DNA from: Christiangramia bathymodioli
GTDB lineage: Bacteria; Bacteroidota; Bacteroidia; Flavobacteriales; Flavobacteriaceae
Direction of reading: 5' to 3'
Assembly (NCBI GenBank): GCA_009735695.1
Contig: SRSL01000003.1
Coordinates: 620,001 to 684,000 of the forward strand
DNA length: 64,000 bases
Below are positions 1-8,541 of the stretch, in pieces. Each line of letters opens with the position of its first letter. The first letter of the stretch is position 1. The notes under the pieces were generated by a model. It saw only the letters and a list, made by a program, of their open reading frames with translations, did no database searches and was not told the origin of the DNA. Position numbers and translations under genes: made by a program.

Positions 1-792
1 ATCAGACGATTCTACGATCGAGGAAAGTATCACCTGTTTTTCAAAACTTTGAAGTCGCTCACTTATATCGCGAGCTACCTTAGAGGCACCAACCACTTTG
101 CCATTGGGATCCTTAATTGGAGAAATGCTTAGAGATAATGGTATAAGCGTTCCTGCCTTGTTAATTCTTAAAGTTTCAAAATGCTCTATTTTTTCACCGT
201 TTTTAAGGCGAAAAATTATATTTTCTTCTTCCTTCAATCGCGAATCTGGAATGATCAGAGTAATGGACCTTCCTAAGGCCTCGGCTTCAGAATAACCAAA
301 AATGCGTTCAGCTCCCGAATTCCATCCGGTTATGGTTCCATTGAGGTCCTTGCTGATAATGGCATCATCTGAAGATTCTACAATGGCTGAGAGAGTTGCA
401 TTTTTAAGCTGCTCGGTAACGCAATCTCCAGTATCGATCAGGAAAAAATGAGAACCTTTCAGGTTATTAGCTTCATCATACTCGGCCTGCGGAATAAATA
501 ATACGGTTCTAAAACTATGATCTGGCCGTTCGATTCGAAGTTTTGATTTCTCCTGAAAATCTCCATCTTTTATAGCCTTATATGCCGGGTGATCTTCCGC
601 AGGCAACTGTTCGTTATCGGGATACCAGCACTTCCAGGAGCCACACCACTTTTCTTTAGGCTTCGGTTCGCGGCCCCACAATTCTGTGGCAGCTTTATTA
701 TAAAATGTTATTTCGCCCTTCAGGTTACAGGTATAAAAAGCAACAGGAGAATTTGCCAGAATATTCATCCCACTTTGTTGTGCGTTTTCCAT
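1..792 (-). CDS. Multi-PAS-domain sensor protein, N-terminal part (cut by window edge)
   Basis: Reading leftward from an ATG at 792 gives 264 open codons that run off position 1. The protein begins MENAQQSGMNILANSP, and an in-frame stop at 814-816 fixes this as the first ATG. Two PAS domains are visible: residues about 10-130 (FYTCNLKGEITFYN, LWG) and 140-250 (AIVESSDDAIISKDLNGTIT, GWN, FGYSEAE). A further VESSD at the window edge suggests a third begins there. There is no signal peptide or membrane segment, so it is probably a cytosolic sensor. PAS domains bind small ligands or cofactors and usually feed a histidine kinase or GGDEF output, but the output domain is outside the window, so the enzyme class is unknown. 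Confidence 0.85.
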   Translation of the reverse strand, partial: MENAQQSGMNILANSPVAFYTCNLKGEITFYNKAATELWGREPKPKEKWCGSWKCWYPDNEQLPAEDHPAYKAIKDGDFQEKSKLRIERPDHSFRTVLFIPQAEYDEANNLKGSHFFLIDTGDCVTEQLKNATLSAIVESSDDAIISKDLNGTITGWNSGAERIFGYSEAEALGRSITLIIPDSRLKEEENIIFRLKNGEKIEHFETLRINKAGTLIPLSLSISPIKDPNGKVVGASKVARDISERLQSFEKQVILSSIVESSD

Positions 793-846
793 GGTTGCTT
801 TATTGAGCTGCTGTTACTTTTGAAAAATTTTTCGAACTAAATTCAA

Positions 847-854
847 CAAATATA
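847..854 (-). promoter_or_regulatory. Candidate -7 element for the PAS sensor
   Basis: The minus strand reads TATATTTG, an exact match to the Bacteroidota -7 consensus TAnnTTTG, about 55 nt upstream of the sensor start codon. I do not see a convincing TTTG -33 box. Confidence 0.45.
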
Positions 855-1032
855 AAAATGAGGTTAACGGTGGTTATAAATTATAAGAATCTTTAAGACT
901 AGTTTAACAGCTATGCAAAGCAAGGAATGATTCCAGTTCATCCTCAAAGGATATAGCAGTCTAATTACCAATAATTTATATTGATTCTTATTATTTATCG
1001 ACGTAATTTAAATGCTCTAAATAGTAAATATT

Positions 1033-1275
1033 ATGAGCATACGATTAGGAAATACCTGCCTGAACTGCCAGAAATATCGCGAAGGATACTGCCTGAAGCA
1101 TGAGACCTCGGTAACGGTACAGCACACCTGCGATAGTTTTAGAATGAAAGCTGAACTTAAAGACGAACCCAACTGCTCCAATTGCGCCCGGTATAAAAAT
1201 CCTACCTGCGCGAACCCTCAAAAGGCAGCACCGGGAATGTTATGCAATCACTGGGCGCCCCAGGCTAGAGCTTAA
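1033..1275 (+). CDS. Small cysteine-rich protein, probable metal binder
   Basis: An 80-residue cytosolic protein with eight cysteines and no signal peptide. It consists of two similar halves: CLNCQKYREGYC (residues about 9-20) followed by a lone Cys, and CSNCARYKNPTC (about 48-59) followed by a lone Cys. Each half therefore has a C-x2-C-x6/7-C-x(n)-C pattern with a shared Tyr, which looks like an internal duplication of a zinc- or iron-binding knuckle. The stop codon lies 11 nt inside the convergent TonB receptor gene. Similar short proteins occur in flavobacteria without an assigned function, and I do not recognise a named family. It stands alone between divergent and convergent neighbours. 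Confidence 0.7.
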   Translation: MSIRLGNTCLNCQKYREGYCLKHETSVTVQHTCDSFRMKAELKDEPNCSNCARYKNPTCANPQKAAPGMLCNHWAPQARA

Positions 1276-3703
1276 ACTGAAGCGACGTATACCAGGTTAA
1301 AGGTTGTGCGGGGATAATCCCGGGACCAGGATAGCCCGTGGCTCTTCTGGTGAAATAGCTGTTGGCCAGCAAATTATTGATGCCCGCCTCCAGTTTGAAT
1401 CTTCCATAAGAGTAAGAACCTGAAAGATCCAGTATTCCATAAGCAGGGATTGCTCCTTTTATACCGCTAATTTGATCGGTTTTTACCTGCGGCGCATTGG
1501 TAGCATCGGTATATTGTTTCGACAAATAGGTATATTGTAAACCACCCAGGAAGTTTTTATAACCAAAATTCAGTCCGGTCTTCAGGTTTACCGCCGGGAT
1601 GAACTCCACCTTGTTGCCTTCGACGTTGATCTCGTTAGATCGTATATATTCCGATTGAGTGAAAGCAGCATTTACAAATAAATTCAGTCTTTTATCTTCT
1701 GAAGCCTCAAAAAAGGTGTTCTTTAAATTCCAGTCGAAAAATGTTTCCAGGCCATAAATAAAGGCGTCCCCGATGTTTGATCGGTACTGGAAGATATCCC
1801 TGTCTGTAGATCGTTCTACCTGGCCAATTCGATCGTTGTACTTCAAACCGAAAACACTCAGGTCATAAGACAATTTATTCTGAAGCCGTCCACGTAACCC
1901 GATATCTGTAGTAAAACCTTCCTCATCGGTAATATCAGGATCGATCACCAGGTTGGGATTGATCACCCTGATATCATTAAAAGTAACCGACCGGTAATTC
2001 TGTGAAAAGTTCGCATAGAGTTCATTGGTCGCATTAAGATTGTAACTACTTCCTACGCCAAGCAGCACAAAATTCCTGGTGAAATCACGATCGTCTTCAA
2101 TGGTCTCGTTCAGAAGCGGATTTCCTGCAAGGTCCAGAACGATGTTCTTATAAGCTCCAATAGATCGGGTTTTGATATATTCGAATCTGAAACCGGGGGT
2201 AACCGATAAATTATTGGTGATATTAAAGATATTCTCTCCAAACACCGCGATGTTCTCGTTGGGAAATCTGAATTCCGACTGTCTTGGATAATTTGGAAAT
2301 TCGTCGTTTGCAAAACTGAAATCGGGCCCCATACTGGCCGATCCCGGTCCCTGTCTCTGATAATTATCAGCATCATAATATTTTGCACCTACCAGCAATA
2401 CCGATTCTTCATCAAACAAATCATAGCGGGTTAAAACTCTCGTTTCAGCTCCCCAGTTGGAAAAATCATCTACCAGTAACTCTCTTGGGCTATTGGGATC
2501 ATCTGGTTGATCCAGCCTGTCTACACGGAAGCCTACAGCTTTTCTGCTTGCATCCAGACCAAATAGATTCAGGCTGAAATCGGTTCGGTCAGAAAACTGG
2601 TGTTCCAGTTTCAGGGCATATAAATTCCAGTTCACGTCGAACCAGTTTCGTTCGCGATTGCTGAAATCGGGATTCTCATAGAACTGCGCATCTGAAAGTC
2701 CTCCCGGTTGCTGGGCCAGGTAATCCAGGTAGGTATATTCCAGGCTTAAACTCGTGCGATCGCTGAACTGATATCCAAGGTGAGCATAGGCATTATGTGA
2801 ATCATATTCAGAATTTGGCCTGAAGTTCTCTCCTGTTTTATAATTGTAGTAGGTATAATAACTGAATTTACCAATCGTACCGCTCAGGCTATTAAAACTG
2901 GTAAACATATTATAAGAACCAACCGATTGCCTGGAAACGAGTTCGATCTTTTTATCAGGCACCGGCTCCTTGAATTTGAAATTGATGAGTCCGCCGAACT
3001 GCGTTCCGTACTGAAGAGACGCCGCGCCGCGAATAACCTGAATCTCTTCCAGGGCTTCCGGAGGTGGGGTATAATAGCTTTCAGGATAACCTAACACATC
3101 GGCTGAAATATCATAACCATTCTGACGGGTATTGAAATTCTGCGTGCGGTTCGGGTCCAGGCCACGACCCCCAATATTCAATTGGAGGCCGGCATCCCCA
3201 TTGTCATAAATATTCAAACCAACCACCTGATTATAGATCTGCCTAGCGTTGTTAGAAGCCAGGTTTCCTACCACTTTATCCATCAGTACGACTTCGGTCT
3301 TCTTTCCGGCATATATCGCAGTGCCTTCCACCTGTCTTAATTTCCGCAGCGCAAAAAGCTGCTCCCTACGATTGGTGATCATCACCTCGCTCAGGCTTTC
3401 AGCAAGCGGAGACAATTCAAAGGTCATTTCGGTATCGCTATCGATGGAAATAGAGCGTTCCTGGATGGCATATTCATAACTGAATACCGCAAACTCATAA
3501 GTGCCTTCCGGAATATCGTTCATCTCGAATTCGCCGTCCAGATTGGCAACCGCTACCTGGGAAAGTGATTTATTCCAGACTTCGGCATTAGGGATGGGCT
3601 CCCCAGTTTCTGCAGAAACCACACGTCCACTTAAAGTGTTCTGCGCCTGAACTACTAAGCCAAAAAAGAAAAATATACTAAAGACCTTTAATCTCATCTT
3701 CAA
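1265..3703 (-). CDS. TonB-dependent outer membrane receptor, FecA-like (ferric siderophore/dicitrate type)
   Basis: An 812-residue exported receptor with a signal peptide of about 20 residues ending QAQ. A carboxypeptidase-regulatory-like domain follows (about 22-105; SGRVVSAETGEPIPNAEV), then a plug domain (about 120-245, with IQVIRGAASLQYG and GGLINF) and a 22-strand-type barrel ending in TSLQFKL. The plug and barrel sequence style resembles FecA-type iron-complex receptors, and the ligand is inferred from this and from the neighbours. It would import its substrate across the outer membrane using TonB-ExbBD energy. Its start overlaps the end of the HTTM gene by 26 bp, so it is the last gene of the DUF4856-imelysin-HTTM-receptor operon. 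Confidence 0.9.
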   Translation of the reverse strand: MKMRLKVFSIFFFFGLVVQAQNTLSGRVVSAETGEPIPNAEVWNKSLSQVAVANLDGEFEMNDIPEGTYEFAVFSYEYAIQERSISIDSDTEMTFELSPLAESLSEVMITNRREQLFALRKLRQVEGTAIYAGKKTEVVLMDKVVGNLASNNARQIYNQVVGLNIYDNGDAGLQLNIGGRGLDPNRTQNFNTRQNGYDISADVLGYPESYYTPPPEALEEIQVIRGAASLQYGTQFGGLINFKFKEPVPDKKIELVSRQSVGSYNMFTSFNSLSGTIGKFSYYTYYNYKTGENFRPNSEYDSHNAYAHLGYQFSDRTSLSLEYTYLDYLAQQPGGLSDAQFYENPDFSNRERNWFDVNWNLYALKLEHQFSDRTDFSLNLFGLDASRKAVGFRVDRLDQPDDPNSPRELLVDDFSNWGAETRVLTRYDLFDEESVLLVGAKYYDADNYQRQGPGSASMGPDFSFANDEFPNYPRQSEFRFPNENIAVFGENIFNITNNLSVTPGFRFEYIKTRSIGAYKNIVLDLAGNPLLNETIEDDRDFTRNFVLLGVGSSYNLNATNELYANFSQNYRSVTFNDIRVINPNLVIDPDITDEEGFTTDIGLRGRLQNKLSYDLSVFGLKYNDRIGQVERSTDRDIFQYRSNIGDAFIYGLETFFDWNLKNTFFEASEDKRLNLFVNAAFTQSEYIRSNEINVEGNKVEFIPAVNLKTGLNFGYKNFLGGLQYTYLSKQYTDATNAPQVKTDQISGIKGAIPAYGILDLSGSYSYGRFKLEAGINNLLANSYFTRRATGYPGPGIIPAQPLTWYTSLQFKL

Positions 3704-5042
3704 AAGGTAAAATGAATGTTTTGTGTTTGAACGAGTCGGCGAAATTAAGCAAATTAACTTCGGGGTCTATATAGGGCCTGCTTTTTCTGCCATTCAGAGC
3801 TACGTAATTCTCTACATAGACTTCGATATTTTCATGTCCGTCCTTTCTGAAGTGTTCCGCCAGGAAATGGGCGTACTGCAGGATGAAATCGGGCTGAAAA
3901 GCCATTTGTTTTTCCTGGAAAGGAGTCAGGAAATCTGAATTATCCACGTAGAACCTTCTTCCAGTCTTTCCATCCACGATCTTGAACTGTGCATAGCCTG
4001 CCTTTTCCATTAGCATCACCCGCCATGAAAATCGGAAGCCTTCTTCGGTCCAGAACAATTCACCCGGATATAAAAGATACCGCCAGGGAAATAACAATTG
4101 CACTAAAAAGAAGACCGAAATAACTGGTAATATTATTTGTCTCCTAGTTGCACTAAAGATGTATTTTCTCCCTGTATCGAATTTCGCCATTCCTATTCTG
4201 AAAATCCTTGAAATAAAAGCGAGAATCCTGCGATGAACCGAGGGATCAAAGAAAATCAGCGCACTTACGATCATGATATACGGAAACATCCCGATGGGAA
4301 AAAGAACCCTGGTGAGAACATGGAAAACGATCACCATCAGAAAAGCGAAAAGCCTGGTTCGCTTCCACAAAAGCAGGAATGGAATAAAAAGATCATACAA
4401 CATCCCGCTCCAGCTAAAGGCATAATGCACCCATTCCTGCTGCATGAGATCTCCAAGGAATGGTAGATCATATTTTGAAGGCAGCCATATCTTCAGCGGC
4501 ATGGCCCGAAATAGCCAGTCTGAATTGATCTTGGCGAGCCCGGCGTAAAAATAAACGATACCCAGCAGCAGTTTTATGGAATCTACACACCACCTGGGAA
4601 TATACTGAAATCGAAGCTCAGGCTTTCTGGCGGCATCAACCGAGAAATACCGGTTTGCAGGCAGGAAGATCATCAGAAAACTAAGGATACTAATAAAATA
4701 ATAATGGTTAAGATAGGTGGTCTTATCCATTAATTCGATGTAGGTAAAGCTTAAAAAGAAGGTGATGATTGCCAGCCTGTATTTATAACCGGCAGCGACA
4801 AGGAGGGCAGAAATGCCGCAAACCAGGAAAAGCAGATAGGTATAATTACCCAGTGGCTTCACCCATTCAAAGCCGTAGTATGAAAAAAAGAATTTGGGAG
4901 CTATATACAGCTTTTCTATCCATCCATTCAGCCAGAATCTAAGGATACTGGCAAACATCATGATCCCGAAAAACAAACGAAAAACCGCCAAAGGGGCGGC
5001 TTCCGTGTTTTTATTCAGGTAATGTTGAATGGAAAAACTCAT
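3678..5042 (-). CDS. HTTM-domain membrane protein (vitamin K-dependent carboxylase-like)
   Basis: A 454-residue polytopic inner membrane protein with about eight hydrophobic segments in the first 300 residues and a soluble C-terminal part. It belongs to the HTTM family, which is homologous to the membrane part of vitamin K-dependent gamma-glutamyl carboxylase. The stretch MDKTTYLNHYY places Lys107 and His113 six residues apart. The DKxxxxNH segment around the proposed catalytic base of human GGCX (Lys218) has the same spacing. The gene lies 10 bp after the imelysin-like gene and overlaps the receptor gene, so it is translationally coupled to iron-uptake partners. The biochemical activity of bacterial HTTM proteins is mostly unknown, and carboxylation or quinone epoxidation is inference. 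Confidence 0.85.
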   Translation of the reverse strand: MSFSIQHYLNKNTEAAPLAVFRLFFGIMMFASILRFWLNGWIEKLYIAPKFFFSYYGFEWVKPLGNYTYLLFLVCGISALLVAAGYKYRLAIITFFLSFTYIELMDKTTYLNHYYFISILSFLMIFLPANRYFSVDAARKPELRFQYIPRWCVDSIKLLLGIVYFYAGLAKINSDWLFRAMPLKIWLPSKYDLPFLGDLMQQEWVHYAFSWSGMLYDLFIPFLLLWKRTRLFAFLMVIVFHVLTRVLFPIGMFPYIMIVSALIFFDPSVHRRILAFISRIFRIGMAKFDTGRKYIFSATRRQIILPVISVFFLVQLLFPWRYLLYPGELFWTEEGFRFSWRVMLMEKAGYAQFKIVDGKTGRRFYVDNSDFLTPFQEKQMAFQPDFILQYAHFLAEHFRKDGHENIEVYVENYVALNGRKSRPYIDPEVNLLNFADSFKHKTFILPFEDEIKGL

Positions 5043-5052
5043 GTTCTAGCGA

Positions 5053-6174
5053 CTAGTCTCCATCAGAATCAACATAGTCAACACTAATAGACAGTGCCTG
5101 CATCATATCTACTTTAAGCAACACGACGGCTTTTTGAAGTTCGTCGAAAGCTGCCAGCATGGCCGTATTATTGGTTTGTACCTGGGATTTAAAATTACCG
5201 TCCAGCTGCGCACTCTGGTCTTCGATAGCATCGAACTGATTTTGAATAAGTGCATTTAGATCTGCACCATCCTTCATACTATCCAGGTACTCCAGGTATT
5301 GTTTATAACTAGGTCCTGTGCCGCTGCCATTAAAACCTCTTCCCAGATAAAAATCCTGGAAAGCTTCCAGGGCAGTTAGGTAAAGCTCCTTGGAAAGATC
5401 TCCAGCATAAACGGCTTCAGCATTTTCAGGAGAAGGTGTTCCGGTAAAGGCTCCCGCAGGATATCCAATTTTTCCTGATCTAAGGAACTTTTCAAAATAC
5501 ATCACATAATCATTGCTAAAACGATCTACCGATCCTGTTGCAGAAGAACTGGTATTTTGAACGAACTGATCTCTGTAATCACCCTGCCATGCCGTAGCTA
5601 CTTCTGCAGTAAGGGAATTGATTCTTTCAGCAACATCTAAAAGGTAGTTTCTGTAATTTTCAGCATTTTCACCGGATGTGAATTTCTGAAGTGTTTCTTC
5701 AGAATTACCCAATCCATACAGCAAATAATCCATCGCCGGGAATCCTTGCTCTACATAAGACGAAGACAATTCCAGGTTGTAAGAACCACTTTCGACCCTG
5801 GATTCAATAGCCGAAGCATTAGTTGGGTAAGTGTTCAGGAATCTTCTAAAACCGATCTCTTCAGCCTTCCCTATTTCGAACATAGAAACAGTCTGAAACT
5901 GCACATATGAATCCCTGTACTGGTTTCTTAAAGCAGAAAGCGTTGTAGCTGAAGGGTCATTTACAAAAGCCGTGGTTGCATTTTCCAGACTTTGAGAACT
6001 CACTTCAAAAGCTTCGAATGCCGGCACGATGATATTATCTGCCCAGTGAGCAAGCATGGCGCCGCGGTCGAAAGCATCGGTATCTGTTCCTCCAGATCCA
6101 TTTCCTGAATCGTCTGTGGAGCAAGCAGTGATGCTTAGTAACATGATCATCAAAATTCCTGAAATCCTTTTCAT
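5053..6174 (-). CDS. Imelysin-family (M75-like) lipoprotein
   Basis: A 373-residue lipoprotein: the signal peptide ends at a lipobox LLSITAC with Cys18, followed by an acidic/Gly linker. The rest is a helical imelysin-like domain of the iron-regulated IrpA/EfeO-related group. The GxHxxE signature usual in imelysins is replaced here by GFPAMD (residues 144-149, followed by YLLYG), so His and Glu are both lost. Any metal or peptidase activity assigned from the family name is therefore doubtful. It is the second gene of the operon, 53 bp after the DUF4856 gene and 10 bp before the HTTM gene. By context it is a periplasm-facing iron-uptake component. Confidence 0.85.
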   Translation of the reverse strand: MKRISGILMIMLLSITACSTDDSGNGSGGTDTDAFDRGAMLAHWADNIIVPAFEAFEVSSQSLENATTAFVNDPSATTLSALRNQYRDSYVQFQTVSMFEIGKAEEIGFRRFLNTYPTNASAIESRVESGSYNLELSSSYVEQGFPAMDYLLYGLGNSEETLQKFTSGENAENYRNYLLDVAERINSLTAEVATAWQGDYRDQFVQNTSSSATGSVDRFSNDYVMYFEKFLRSGKIGYPAGAFTGTPSPENAEAVYAGDLSKELYLTALEAFQDFYLGRGFNGSGTGPSYKQYLEYLDSMKDGADLNALIQNQFDAIEDQSAQLDGNFKSQVQTNNTAMLAAFDELQKAVVLLKVDMMQALSISVDYVDSDGD

Positions 6175-6227
6175 ATGCCAAAAAATTAGAAAGCCGGAGC
6201 TCCATGGCCCCGGCTAATTATTTTATT

Positions 6228-7430
6228 TTATGCCTCGCTTACTGAAAAACCGAAGGCGTTTGCAATCTCTTCTGAAATAGTATCCAGTGTTTCCGGAGAT
6301 ACCTCCCAGAAACCATTTCCATCTAACAACTGATCTTTATAAGTATCTATAGTTGCTTTACTAAGGTAAGGAGCTCCCGTCTCAGGATTATGGGTAAATC
6401 TCAGACTGTAGATGAATCCAAAACCTTCTGAAAGCTCATGGAAAGCAGCCCCGAAATCTCCATTTTCAATTTCAGCCTTCCCCCCCTGAAGATAGTGTAC
6501 AGCGCGAATGGCGATCACTTTTGAGATATTCTCACGAATGATATTTGCCTGTTCATCGCGAAGATCATAATCTCCGGCCACGATCGCAGCCCTTCCTGTT
6601 TTAAAGGCCTCATAAGTCTCTTCTGCGATTCCTTCAAAATCCTCGTCGGCATCTACCCTTCCCAGGTAGTTAAAGAGGAGTCTGTCATCGCTTTCGTTTA
6701 GTACCGAGTTTGGATCATTAGCAGGAATGGAAGGATCTCCATACAGATAGCCGTAAGCTTCATCCCATTTATGTTCCATGGTTGTATAGGATTTTCCTTC
6801 CTCGGTAATTCCAGCTTCGTTATTCAGACGGTTATCACCTTCGTCCAGCACTGGCTGAGACAAATAATTATTCAGCATCTGGTCTACTAAAAGTGCTCCA
6901 ATCAATGATTTTGCAAAAGCCTGGTTCATTTCAAGACCCTGCGCATTCACATAACGAATGGCATCTCCATCGGCTATTTGTCCAGCAACACCTGCTTCAG
7001 CAACTTCATTTCGGTTTGTCTTAACCTCATTCATCTGAGTAGAGATAAAGTATTCAAAGTCATTTCTGATCTCGTTGCTTTCTACGGAATTGGTCGAAAA
7101 ATAAAGATTAGAGGCAGCTACCTTTGATTTTACGCTTTTAGAGGACTCGTTGAGAGAAGCTTCTGAAAAAGGATTGTTCTCATTCGCGAACATATTCTTT
7201 AGCATCTCTTCCGATGAATTATCAAAATCGTTGAAGTTGCTCAGAATTTCTGAAGTCATTTCCAACCTGGTGGTTTGACCACTATAACTAACCGTGCTGT
7301 TATTATTTCTTTCGAATGTGTAATTGGCGGGAACCTCAATTTCCGGATCTGGGGTAATCGCATCATCGTCTGAAGAACAGGAAGCTAAAGTTAGACCTCC
7401 AAGAACCACTGCGAATAAATGTCTTTTCAT
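6228..7430 (-). CDS. DUF4856-family lipoprotein, first gene of iron-type operon
   Basis: A 400-residue protein starting MKRHLFAVVLGGLTLASCSSDDD, with a lipobox Cys at residue 18 followed by Ser/Asp residues. The remainder is largely alpha-helical and acidic, with no enzyme motif that I recognise. The length and pattern fit DUF4856 proteins, which in Bacteroidota repeatedly lie beside imelysin, HTTM and TonB receptor genes. That co-occurrence is the main evidence for a role in iron handling at the outer membrane or in the periplasm. It is preceded by a well-formed promoter and an inverted repeat. Confidence 0.8.
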   Translation of the reverse strand: MKRHLFAVVLGGLTLASCSSDDDAITPDPEIEVPANYTFERNNNSTVSYSGQTTRLEMTSEILSNFNDFDNSSEEMLKNMFANENNPFSEASLNESSKSVKSKVAASNLYFSTNSVESNEIRNDFEYFISTQMNEVKTNRNEVAEAGVAGQIADGDAIRYVNAQGLEMNQAFAKSLIGALLVDQMLNNYLSQPVLDEGDNRLNNEAGITEEGKSYTTMEHKWDEAYGYLYGDPSIPANDPNSVLNESDDRLLFNYLGRVDADEDFEGIAEETYEAFKTGRAAIVAGDYDLRDEQANIIRENISKVIAIRAVHYLQGGKAEIENGDFGAAFHELSEGFGFIYSLRFTHNPETGAPYLSKATIDTYKDQLLDGNGFWEVSPETLDTISEEIANAFGFSVSEA

Positions 7431-7467
7431 TTTGTTTATTTAGACTGGTTTAAAATAAAATTCGGCT

Positions 7468-7499
7468 GCAAATATATGACCCTCTTTTGGACGTACCAA
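7468..7499 (-). promoter_or_regulatory. Promoter of the DUF4856-imelysin-HTTM-receptor operon
   Basis: The minus strand has TTG (7499-7497), then 20 nt, then TATATTTGC (7476-7468), which matches the Bacteroidota -33/-7 consensus well. Transcription would start near 7461, about 30 nt before the DUF4856 ATG. Confidence 0.7.
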
Positions 7500-7502
7500 T
7501 TT

Positions 7503-7523
7503 TATTTAGATTAATTTTAAATA
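7503..7523. promoter_or_regulatory. Inverted repeat next to the iron-operon -33 box, candidate operator
   Basis: TATTTA (7503-7508), 9 nt, TAAATA (7518-7523): a perfect 6-bp inverted repeat whose inner edge is four bases from the -33 TTG. The position suits a regulator. It does not match a classical Fur box, and in AT-rich DNA it could be chance. Confidence 0.35.
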
Positions 7524-7561
7524 GGTTTTATTAATAAGAGAGGAAAAACCTATAAATCGTA

Positions 7562-8425
7562 TTAATGATAAGCCTTAAAAATTTTAGAAGCTTCGTTGTA
7601 AGCCGACTCGAAACTGGTCATTTTGATGTTAGTTTCAGCTTTCGCAGATGTGAAATAGGAAAGCATTTTTTCTGAAGGCATATTTCCGGTTAATTCATCT
7701 TTTGCCATCGGGCAGCCCCCAAAGCCCTGGATAGCACCGTCAAACCTCCTGCATCCTGCCTTGTATGCTGCATCGATCTTTTCATGCCATTTGGATGGAG
7801 TGGTATGCAGATGCGCCCCGAATTCGATCTCCGGATATTTTGGAATCAAATTCGAAAACAAATAGTCGATAATATCAGGAGTTGAAGAGCCTATAGTATC
7901 GGAAAGCGAAAGAATCTTCACACCCATCGCTGAAAGTTTTTCGGTCCACTCCCCTACGATCTCCACGTTCCAGGGATCTCCATACGGATTTCCGAAACCC
8001 ATACTCAGATAAGCCACCACATTCTTATCGGCCCTATGAGCGATCTCAAGGATTTCCTGCAAAACCTCCACCGATTCTGCAATGGTTTTATGGGTGTTAC
8101 GCATCTGGAAGTTCTCTGAAATAGAGAATGGATATCCTAAAAAATCGATCTCTTCGAACTGAGACGCGTCCTGAGCACCTCGAACATTTGCTACGATTGC
8201 CAGTAATTTGCTCCCGGTATTTGAAAGATCCAATTTTTCCAAAACCTCAGCAGTATCTTTCATCTGGGGAATAGCCTTAGGAGAAACAAAACTTCCGAAG
8301 TCGATGGTATCGAATCCGCAGCGCAACAAGGACTGAATATATTGTGCCTTTTTTTCGGTAGGAATAAAATCCCGGATGCCCTGCATGGCATCCCTGGGAC
8401 ATTCAATCAATTTAACTTTCCCCAT
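7562..8425 (-). CDS. Hydroxymethylglutaryl-CoA lyase
   Basis: A 287-residue TIM-barrel enzyme that splits HMG-CoA into acetyl-CoA and acetoacetate in leucine catabolism. It shows the HMGL hallmarks: RD at 11-12 near the N-terminus, the divalent-metal histidines in GAHLHTT (His205, His207), and the QGFGGCP loop carrying the catalytic Cys238. The length is usual for the bacterial enzyme. It is monocistronic on the minus strand. A TATCTTTG -7 element ends only six bases before the start codon, so the transcript may have little or no leader. A leucine-type amino acid dehydrogenase at 14.5 kb fits the same catabolic route. Confidence 0.93.
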   Translation of the reverse strand: MGKVKLIECPRDAMQGIRDFIPTEKKAQYIQSLLRCGFDTIDFGSFVSPKAIPQMKDTAEVLEKLDLSNTGSKLLAIVANVRGAQDASQFEEIDFLGYPFSISENFQMRNTHKTIAESVEVLQEILEIAHRADKNVVAYLSMGFGNPYGDPWNVEIVGEWTEKLSAMGVKILSLSDTIGSSTPDIIDYLFSNLIPKYPEIEFGAHLHTTPSKWHEKIDAAYKAGCRRFDGAIQGFGGCPMAKDELTGNMPSEKMLSYFTSAKAETNIKMTSFESAYNEASKIFKAYH

Positions 8426-8430
8426 ACTGC

Positions 8431-8438
8431 CAAAGATA
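8431..8438 (-). promoter_or_regulatory. -7 element of the HMG-CoA lyase gene
   Basis: The minus strand reads TATCTTTG, an exact TAnnTTTG match. With the usual distance to the start point, transcription would begin at or a few bases from the ATG at 8425. Confidence 0.5.
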
Positions 8439-8541
8439 GTATTTTAAAGAAAATCTAAAAAGATTAAACAATTATTGATGATATTAAATTGAAAGCAGGA
8501 TTAAGAGGAAATTCAGTACATATCTTTCAATAAGATAGATG

